Of a stretch of 25,350 bases of DNA, positions 18,630 to 25,350 are shown piece after piece. The stretch's first letter is position 1, and the number at the start of each line of letters is the position of its first letter. The notes below the pieces were generated by a model. That model worked only from the letters and a program-made list of their open reading frames with translations, made no database searches and was not told the DNA's origin. The position numbers were made by a program, and so were the translations under genes. This stretch comes from Chara braunii (lineage: Eukaryota > Streptophyta > Charophyceae > Charales > Characeae), in the NCBI GenBank assembly GCA_003427395.1, contig BFEA01000293.1, positions 1,920,822-1,946,171 of the forward strand, read 5' to 3'.

Positions 18630-19060
18630 ATATATGACCTATTTTTGAAAATCCCTCAAACAAATAAAACCAAATAGCGAATCAGATCTCCAATTCAAGG
18701 TATAAGAGCGCAAACTAAGCGTACTAACATAGAGGAATACAACGAATTAAGAATTGGATCAAATTTGAAAAATAGTAAGACATCAATCCCACTTTAAGAG
18801 ACCTTTTGTAAATCAAACTTGGAAATCTTTTATTGGAATCAGAGCAGAACTCTGATTTACGAATTTCAGATTAGGAATCTTATTCAGAAAAAAAATTCCA
18901 GATCTTTATTTAGGAAAATGAGCATAACAACCAAAAACAAAATCAGAACCGAGAATGCTACCATGGAGAAATCCTAAAAACCAGATCTAAGAAACTAATC
19001 TAAAAAAACAAAATCGATCATAGACAAAAGCTTCATTATGCATAGTCAAACTAAAAAAAG
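18630..19060. other. A/T-rich block within the insert
   Basis: Markedly A-rich on the plus strand (T-rich on minus), between G/C-rich flanks. On the minus strand a CTCTCTCCTTCAG sequence near 18570-18582, next to the block's left edge, looks like a 3' splice site, so the block could be a retained intron in minus-sense host sequence. No exon on either side has a recognisable product. Confidence 0.35.
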
Positions 19061-19813
19061 GGGATCCAGATATGGGACAGGGGTAGATCGTGCACACGCA
19101 GCGAGAATATGCCATATCAGACCAGACAAATTTTTCACACCCTCCGCACGTCTCCGTTTGGCGCGCTTGATCTATCAGCGTTAAATCCTCCATCAACGTT
19201 GCATGACGCTGCATACTGTTCGTAGCTGGCAAATCCCGCCGCAGATCTTCCTTATTTCCAGCTCCCTTCTCCTTCAGCACCCTCCCCTGCCCTCATGAGA
19301 GAAGGATTCATTACGAAATTTTGTAGATTGATGACCAAGCAGAGATCGTGTGAGCGCAATCGAAGAAGCCTTGCAACTCTCATCCGCCAATAGAGAATTC
19401 CTCACAAAACTTCCTCCGCCTCCCCTTCAACCCGCCTCCGTCCCTCAAACCTAACCCCAACCACCTTCGAAAGAGAAACATCTAGCCTCCCTCCATATGC
19501 TAGCGACAACGGCCTCAACTGCCTGCTATAGTCTCCATGCTAGCAACGAAGGCATAAATGGCCATCCACCACTTGATAGGCCAATGGATGGTGTGGTAAC
19601 GCCTCGTCGAACCCGTCGGCGAGTGACCACAGGAGATTCAAGCCCTTTAACAGTGCAGTGGAAGGAAGGCGGAGAAACTAGTCTACACCCTCAAAACCTC
19701 ATATGTCGTCATCACAAAAACTCCTCTTCGCAGCGCCATCGCTCACGTCTCCATACGAGCCATTCACTCCACCACGCGATCTCGCCAAGGCCCTACGCTG
19801 GACTGTCCCTTGC

Positions 19814-19859
19814 CAGGCCGGCGGCGCAATGCCCCCGATAGCGCTGCGCCGCCGGCCTG
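19814..19859. repeat. perfect 15-bp G/C-rich hairpin at insert edge
   Basis: CAGGCCGGCGGCGCA (19814-19828) and TGCGCCGCCGGCCTG (19845-19859) are exact reverse complements around a 16-nt loop. The hairpin ends 8 bp from the inferred right boundary of the antisense insert, which is its 5' end if it is a minus-strand retroposon. Confidence 0.9.
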
Positions 19860-19867
19860 TGCCCCCC

Positions 19868-20116
19868 GAGGTTCTCCCCCCCCCAACATCCTGCTCAGTC
19901 AATCCCCTGGCCCCCAGGGTAATCAATGCTGGCAGGAATATTCCACATCTCTGTTATTCTGATATGGTTCGAATTCTGCCCATGTAAGGGACGCTGGACC
20001 CGTTTTCCAGCAGGTGTCGCTCCCCACCAATAGATGGAGCTCCCCCCCAGGTGTTCGCGGTGTCTGCTCTTATCAGCACCACTGACGGGGGCGTGTTATC
20101 AAAAAAAAAAAAAAAA
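19868..20116 (+). other. LINE 2 3' UTR, terminal part and poly(A)
   Basis: Resumes the UTR with the CCCTGG...CCAGGG module (19890-19936), then the terminal GCTGGA (19993-19998) / TCCAGC (20006-20011) hairpin, then ATAGATGGAGC and TTATCAGCACCACT, shared in order with the 3' end of LINE 1. A 16-nt poly(A) at 20101-20116 closes it. The first 12 bases are the right copy of the insert's flanking repeat. Confidence 0.85.
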
Positions 20117-20131
20117 TTGCTGCCTCTCTTG
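20114..20131. repeat. target-site duplication, 3' side of LINE 2
   Basis: AAATTGCTGCCTCTCTTG; see 12347-12364. The first three A bases overlap the poly(A). Confidence 0.88.
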
Positions 20132-21945
20132 TGGACTTTTCCAAGGACCTTGCGCATGATAGGAAGAGGTGTGGTGGCGGAGGAGGAGGAGATGGAGAAG
20201 ACGAAGATTGCAATGGTTGGTTGGGGCAGCAAAGGACCAGTTGGTGGAGAAGACAGCCAGTTTGGGTAGCTGCAAAGGGAGGATCTGCAAGGATGGTATG
20301 CTGCTGCTGCATTTCGGATGTACCTTTATGTTTAGAGGATAGAAGAGGGGGAGGGGAAAAAATCATAGCTGTTAATATGGTGATGGAGGGAGATGGATTG
20401 ACCTGGCTACGCAAACAGGATATTATCGCATTCTCCCAGACTTCGAAGAAGAATTTATGATGCCACAATAAGGAAAGGTTTACGGATCGGAATGAAGCTT
20501 TCAAAATTCAAAGCCTTCGATGCCGGCCGTAGTAGACATAGAGAAGTACCACTGAAAGGATGAAGCTAATTTGAAAACTAAGATTAGATGGACGCAAACA
20601 GGTCCCCCGAATCATGACGTAACCAGTGACCAGATACGCCACCATTTCACGATGGCACTGCCTGATCCGATTAGGAACAACCTAGCTGCAGAGGTCAAGC
20701 AGGCAGGACGGACATGTGATGACTTCTCAACAAAGCCTTTTTGGATATATGAAGCTGAAGCGCTTCCTCACGTTTAGAGACCTGACTGACTCAAGGGACG
20801 AAGTTTGAGGGGAAGACAATAGCCTAGAAGGTAAGGGGCAAGGGGGACATCTGCTTCTTACATATGAAAAGGGAGGAAGAGATGCAGTTCCTCCTGAGGA
20901 GATCGAGATGGGGGCGAAGAGGACCGCGACAAATGTGGAGAAGGGGAATATGATGCAGGTGCGGCCCCAAGGAAGGGCAATAGAAGAAGGTTGGCGCCGG
21001 CTACGGTGCCCGATGTAGAGGAAGGGTGGTGCCAGACCATAGAGAGGTGGGGGAGGTTACCAGTCCCGACCAAGACGAGGATGCTCACCACAGAAAGAAG
21101 GCAGAGACCCACACTCGTTCCCACCACATCCATGGAAGGAGAGCCCTGGAAGTCGATAAACTTGTCGCACTTCAAATGGCAGCAGTGCTGGGATGAAGGC
21201 AACTTGCTTTAAATGCGGTTACGATGGCCACATCATCCCTTTCTCTCCTGTGTGGCAAAAGCCCACAAAAGAGACAAGCCGGTATGAGTGTTAGCTGCTC
21301 CTACCGAGGCTGCGAGCTTTGACAAACAGATAGAAGTGCAAGCGGACCATTTCCCATTGAGCTCATAAGGCCAAGGCAGAGGCTAAACCAGTCCACCGCT
21401 CCGATACTTCTCCGAACTGAGTAGGAGCACTAGCAGACCCAGCCTCAACAAGAAGTTACATTTCAAGAAGCTGCATTTAGGCATGAAAGTTCAGAGTTTG
21501 GAGCAGCCTATTGTTAGTTAGTAAGCTAGCAAACAGCAGTGAGAGATAACAGTGCCGAAAAATATGCTGAAGGTGTGAAGGGATGCTTACGGTCGGAGAA
21601 CAGAGGGACGGTAGACAAGGTGTTACATTCCCTTTTACTTCCATGGTGGAAAACAACTTACCCTTTGGCATCATCCTAGGCATGAATTGGGGCGAAGAGG
21701 TGGATGCAGACTTAAAAGTATGATGAAGAGGAAAGTCTGCCTGATCCCATGTAGAGAGAGAGAGAGAGAGAGAGTGAAGTGACCAATCTGCCTATGCCAT
21801 GAGTCTTGGACAGAGTACCGTGCGCTGCATGAGTGCACCTGCGTTCTCTAGGTGTGAAGTTAAGCAAAAATTGACTGAGCAAGTACTTATGGCCCTCGTG
21901 AAGCCCATACGTGACGGGCAAAACAAAGGAAAGCAAGGCCTTGGT
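20132..21945 (+). pseudogene. Ty3/gypsy-like gag-pol remnant (continued)
   Basis: Scattered plus-frame pieces keep LTR-retroelement order. Gag-like: MEGDGLTWLRKQD (about 20380-20420), then 20571-20777 with KIRWTQTGPP, ALPDPIRNNLAAEVKQA and a short helical end. Zinc knuckle: CFKCGYDGH at 21205-21231, where the final Cys is Ser (TCT), so the CCHC set is incomplete. Protease end: PFGIILGMNW at 21661-21690, matching the ILGMDW-type motif. RT start: CMSAPAFSRCEVKQKLTEQV and LMALVKPI at 21826-21909, resembling the segment before the first RT palm motif. Many stops and frame changes separate these pieces, and the protease Asp motif is not found. An (AG)n run lies between PR and RT. Pol is cut off by LINE copy 3. 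No LTRs are seen, so family placement is approximate. Confidence 0.5.
21753..21774. repeat. (AG)n microsatellite
   Basis: Eleven AG units within the degraded pol region. Confidence 0.95.
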
Positions 21946-21954
21946 GAAGCGGCA

Positions 21955-24870
21955 GATGGGGGAGTTGGTGGGGCAAGGAATCCTTACCTTGTTGCACAAA
22001 AAAAGGGGATAAGATGGATATTAGAAACTACCAGCCGATAACGCTACTCACAGTGGTCTATAAAATGCTGGCAAAAGCTCTGGCAAACCTTCTAACCACG
22101 GTCCTGAAAGACATCATTCACCCAACACAGACCGACTTTGTCAAAGGGCGCAGGATTCATGACAATATCCTTCTGGTGAATGAAGTTCTCAAACTAACAA
22201 GGCAAGATAAACAGAATGCGGCGATTGTCTTCATTGACTTTGAAAAAGCATATGACCATGTGGACTGGCTATTTCTAGACAAATGTATGGAAAAAATGAA
22301 TATTGGACCAGTATTCCGACGATGGACCGAAATACTACATCACAACGCTACCACGTGTGTCCAAGTCAACGGTAGGATAGCGCCGACGTTTCCACTGCAA
22401 CGATCGGTTCGCCAAGGGGATCCACTGGCACCTTTCCTCTTCATCATCGTGATGGAAGCACTGGCAGCAAACCTTCGTGCCAACAAAGAGCTGAGGAGAC
22501 TGCAGATCTCCGCTATCCCGGAAGACGCGATCCCTGTTTGCTCGATGTTTGCGGACGACCTGACTCTTATGATGGATGCCACTGCAACAAACATGGAGGA
22601 GAGTAGGAAACTGTTTGACTGATTTACAACACTCTCAGACATGACAATCAACTGGGGAAACAAGACCTTGGGGTGGTGGATCCACCATCAAGGAGTGCGT
22701 CCACCGGAGCTACCTCAGGTTAAATGGCTCCCGGATACGGCCCCGGTTAGAGTGCTTGGAATTAGGTTGACGGCAGTAGGTAAACCAGCATCAAATGACG
22801 AATGGATTCTAAAGCCTGCTCTGGAAAAGCTAACCAACTGGAAAGACCGGCACACCTCCCTTATTGGCAGAGCACTCGCGATCAACAGCGTAGTGCTCGC
22901 GGCCTTATGGTATAAATCGGCAATTTGGACCCTCAGCAAAGAGGCTGTTCAATCGCTTAAAAGACAATTAGTGGCCCTTCTATGGAGAGGTGATGGTGAG
23001 CTCTTGAACGTCATTAGCAGAGTAGCCTGGTCTTTGGTGATTCAACCCAGGATCAAAGGGGGCCTGGGGATCCTGGACCCGGACACCCAGATTGCAGCAT
23101 TAACTATCCAATGGGTCAAGAGATTGCTGTTTACTGAGCACCTCTCATGGCACGCCCTGGCGCTGGAACAGATAGCCAGACTTGCCCCACAGGCACCGCA
23201 AGGACTGAGCCCACTGACCTGGCTAGAAGACCGCTTTTGGACTATGCCAAGGCATCCCGGGGTACAACGAGACTCACCCTGCGATGCAGCCCGTTTGGAC
23301 TTGGTCAGAGATGACTTCTGGACACGAGTCATTAAGGTCTGGCGCCGACTTCCCTTGCCTGACCAACCTCCACCAAGCAGGTGGGAGGAAGTGATGTGCC
23401 AGCCTCTTTTCGGGAACAGGAGGATAACGGACCGACATAGCAGGGTGTATCGCAGCTCAGACACCTCGTGGAACAGTTGGGTAATCCGAATAAAAGACAT
23501 ATGGGACATGGAAGTGGGCGACTGGAAATCGGGACCACAAGTAAGAACTATACTAAAACACTGTCACAAGATTGAGGAGAACGCTGATCTGTTGACCGCT
23601 GCAGTCCCCCTTGACTGGGTGCGCATTCTGCGCAGAGAACCGCGACTGAAGGAAGGAGATTGGGTAGCTATCCCGGGGGACCCGGAAAGCGTCGACAATG
23701 TGGTGGAGGTAAGGACGGACGAAACGCTGATAAGCCTCTTCCACGTTGGCAAGGAGAACACACTCACCCGGTACCGCCCAGAGGTGGACAAATGGTGGAG
23801 AACAACAGACCTGCATAGGATACGGGTGCTGCAGGATAAAGATGTGTGGATCGCATACCAGCCAAACACTCCCCTGATGGAGCTACCCTTGGACCCTGAC
23901 GATTGGCAGTGGGTCCCTGAGCGAAAACCCAAGACAAGGACGAACCTAAAACTGCACACTCTATCAGTGAAGGCCACATATCGTCTTCTTCGACCAAAAG
24001 TGAATATAAGAGACACAGTGAAGGCCCGATGGAGGTCACATTTGAAGGTAGGGAATGAGGCAATCTGCCTGATCCGATGGTTCTTTGCCACAAGATCTAG
24101 ACCTGCGAAGATGGCCTCTCTTCAATGGCAGATAGAACACCGTTGCCTGCCCACCAATGACTGGTTGATAGACCGCACATACCTGGAGCAAAGGGGGCAG
24201 GCATTACCATGGTGCAAGTCATGCCACACTGCTTTCCCCCCCCGCAGAATCCCGGAAACCATAGAGCACATATTCATGGAGTGTCCAGGGGCAGTGCTCA
24301 CATGGCGATGGTGGGATAGGATCTGGACTCGGGTGGGCACTGACTCTCACTGGCCATGGGATTGGCAGGCCATATTATGCGAAGCATGGTCCTCCCCCAC
24401 CAACAACACCTTCGAAAATAACATGTTCAAATTATCAAGAAGAGCGGTTATGTGGGCCCTCTGGAGAAAACGTTGTATACACGCGATGGAGGGAGTCCGC
24501 ATAACGGGGGAAGAGTCAACAGACATGATAAGGCAATACATTCAACAAGAAATCATGATATATTGGCAAAAAGTGAAAAACCAACTCGATCTATATCATA
24601 CAGTAAAAGACATTGTACAAGCAATTCATCAATTTTCTGAGGATTGGTTGGGAGGGGAGAATGGGGGCTGGATCGCATCAGTTAAATGGGAGGGTAAGCC
24701 CCCCCCAGGAGGACAATCAGGAGGAATTCAAGAGGGACTACCGCATCTGCTTCAGAGACTGGACTACGGTGGGCCAGGAGATCCCGCTGCGGCCTGCCAC
24801 AGACTTCCCCGACCCTTTCCCGCCCCACAAGCTGGCAATGGTGGAGTTGCAATGGTATGGAGCAGATTGA
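21955..24870 (+). pseudogene. LINE 3 ORF2: RT, zf-RVT, C-terminal domain, nearly open
   Basis: Best preserved ORF2 in the window. Only three lesions are seen: one extra A in the A7 run at 21998-22004 (expected HKKGDKMD), an in-frame TGA at 22620-22622 where copy 2 has Arg (CGT), and a slip in the C8 run at 24699-24706. After that slip the correct C-terminus continues in the frame ending at 24868-24870. RT motifs NYQPITLL, TDFVKGRRIHDN, IDFEKAYDHVDW, SVRQGDPLAPFLF and FADDL (22548-22562) are intact. The zf-RVT has CKSC (24213-24224) and EHIFMEC (His 24267-24269, Cys 24282-24284). It ends in FPDPFPP...LQWYG-AD. Open pieces are 22014-22622 and 22641-24706. It lacks the endonuclease and part of RT through 5' truncation, so it is inactive. 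Confidence 0.93.
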
Positions 24871-25350
24871 ATGGGCAGCTTCAGTTGGCCAGATTAGTTC
24901 TCAGCATAGGAAGTTCATCGTTTTCTGGGCAATCAATGCTGGCAGCTTCCTCTCTCAGTTTTGGCTTCGGCTTTGGGGATGGGACGCCAGATTAGTTCTC
25001 AGCATAGGAAGTTCATTGTTTTCTGGGCAATTAATGTTGTTCTCAGTTTTGGCTTCCACTTTGGGGATGGGACGCTGAACCCGTTGTCCAGCTGGTGACA
25101 AAATTTTAAATTCATAAGGGACGCTGGGCCCGGTTCCCAGCATATGCTGCAGGGGGAGGGAGGAACTAGCGTGCAGCTGCGTATCTGGCGCCGAATGCAG
25201 GGTGAAGAGGTTCCCCCTCCCCCCAAAAATCCTGCTCAGTTAATCCCCTGGATCCCAGGGCAATCAATGCTGGCAGGAGCTCACCACATTTCAGAGGCAC
25301 TCAAAGTTCAGTCTGTGTAAGGGACGCTGGACCCGCTTTCCAGCAGGTGA
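24871..25350 (+). other. LINE 3 3' UTR with tandem modules
   Basis: Begins with a tandem duplication: 24889-24986 and 24987-25072, each starting CCAGATTAGTTCTCAGCATA and ending TTTGGGGATGGGACG. Three GCTGGA-type hairpins follow: 25074-25092 (GCTGAA/TCCAGC), 25123-25141 (GCTGGG/CCCAGC, a compensated pair) and 25326-25344 (GCTGGA/TCCAGC). The CCCTGG...CCAGGG module is at 25231-25277. The UTR runs off the window before any poly(A). Confidence 0.8.

Larger units (their letters stand above)
16887..19867 (-). mobile_element. unclassified antisense poly(A) insert
   Basis: About 3.0 kb inside the LINE 2 3' UTR, bracketed by a 12-bp direct repeat. A 23-nt poly(T) on the plus strand (16896-16918) at its left end suggests a minus-strand retroposed sequence with a poly(A) tail. 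The nine bases between the repeat and the poly(T) are unexplained. It contains no RT, integrase or transposase that I can see and no convincing coding frame. A segment of about 40 bp, CGGGGCCATT...GGCTTTGGCTA-like, occurs twice, each time just after a T-run (16933-16972, 17382-17424), suggesting two nested or duplicated 3' ends. Tandem motifs (17057-17980), an A/T-rich block (18630-19060) and a strong hairpin (19814-19859) complete it. It could be a non-autonomous element, a compound of two insertions, or captured host sequence. Confidence 0.55.
12365..20116 (+). mobile_element. LINE copy 2 (L1-like), split by a nested insert
   Basis: Longest LINE copy. It starts inside the endonuclease domain right after an 18-bp target duplication and ends in a 16-nt poly(A) (20101-20116) right before the second copy of that duplication. 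Its 3' UTR is interrupted at 16887-19867 by an antisense insert; the parts on either side (16256-16886, 19868-20116) line up continuously with the 3' UTR of LINE copy 3. Without the insert it is about 4.8 kb. It lies within a gypsy-like gag. A single ambiguous base (n) is at 15717. Confidence 0.9.
21950..25350 (+). mobile_element. LINE copy 3 (L1-like, 5'-truncated, runs off window)
   Basis: Similarity to LINE 2 begins near 21950-21957 (ATGGGGGAGTTGGT..., matching 13332 onward), inside the N-terminal part of RT, so the 5' end is truncated there. Upstream is gypsy-like pol. The coding region is followed by a 3' UTR of at least 480 nt that continues past the window end, so poly(A) and target duplication cannot be seen. 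It is closer to copy 2 than to copy 1 by eye. Confidence 0.88.

Noticed and set aside
19600-19620. Minus-strand GGGTTCGACGAGG resembling a pol III B box
   Set aside because: No acceptable A box at the right distance.
11959-21950. Long terminal repeats of the gypsy-like element
   Set aside because: No matching direct repeats with TG...CA ends or primer-binding site could be found in the window.

Overview
The window reads as transposon-dense nuclear DNA of a eukaryote, most likely a land plant. The main evidence is three copies of one non-LTR retrotransposon (LINE, L1-like) family. Its ORF2 carries an endonuclease remnant, a reverse transcriptase with FADDL and a C-terminal zf-RVT zinc finger, and this architecture is typical of plant LINEs. 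Poly(A)/poly(T) tracts, target-site duplications (TSDs), tRNA-derived SINE heads, microsatellites and a decayed Ty3/gypsy-like gag-pol agree with this. I cannot name the species. There are no bacterial operons, rRNA genes or CRISPR arrays, and no intact host gene is visible.

Layout. 1-3353: (AG)n microsatellite, a MITE-like foldback (301-475), two SINE-like 3' ends with A-tails (990-1546), a long near-perfect inverted repeat (1603-1769), unassigned DNA, and a tRNA-like SINE head (about 3020-3092) followed by a degenerate short repeat. 3368-6672: LINE copy 1, minus strand, 5'-truncated, flanked by a perfect 16-bp TSD. 6687-7156: the resumed target DNA, ending in an A-run. 7157-11454: mostly unassigned, with small duplications, a foldback and one plausible terminal host exon on the minus strand (9738-9919). 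11469-11958: a 490-bp poly(A) retroposon with a perfect 14-bp TSD.

12265-21950 is a nest. The substrate is a degraded Ty3/gypsy-like element whose gag is split by LINE copy 2 (12365-20116; 18-bp TSD with one mismatch). The 3' UTR of LINE 2 is itself split by an unclassified antisense poly(A) insert (16887-19867; 12-bp direct repeat). Degraded zinc-knuckle, protease-end and RT-start pieces of the gypsy element follow, up to LINE copy 3 (about 21950 to beyond the window end), which interrupts pol. Inferred order of events: gypsy element, then LINE 2 and LINE 3, then the antisense insert into LINE 2.

All three LINE ORF2s are dead, through premature stops, frameshifts or an internal deletion. 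The most interesting signals are non-coding. The LINE 3' UTRs carry repeated hairpin modules whose stems mostly survive through wobble or compensatory changes. The antisense insert carries a small array of stem-loops with a conserved loop but copy-specific, self-complementary arms. The inverted repeat at 1603-1769 looks like a young foldback small-RNA precursor.
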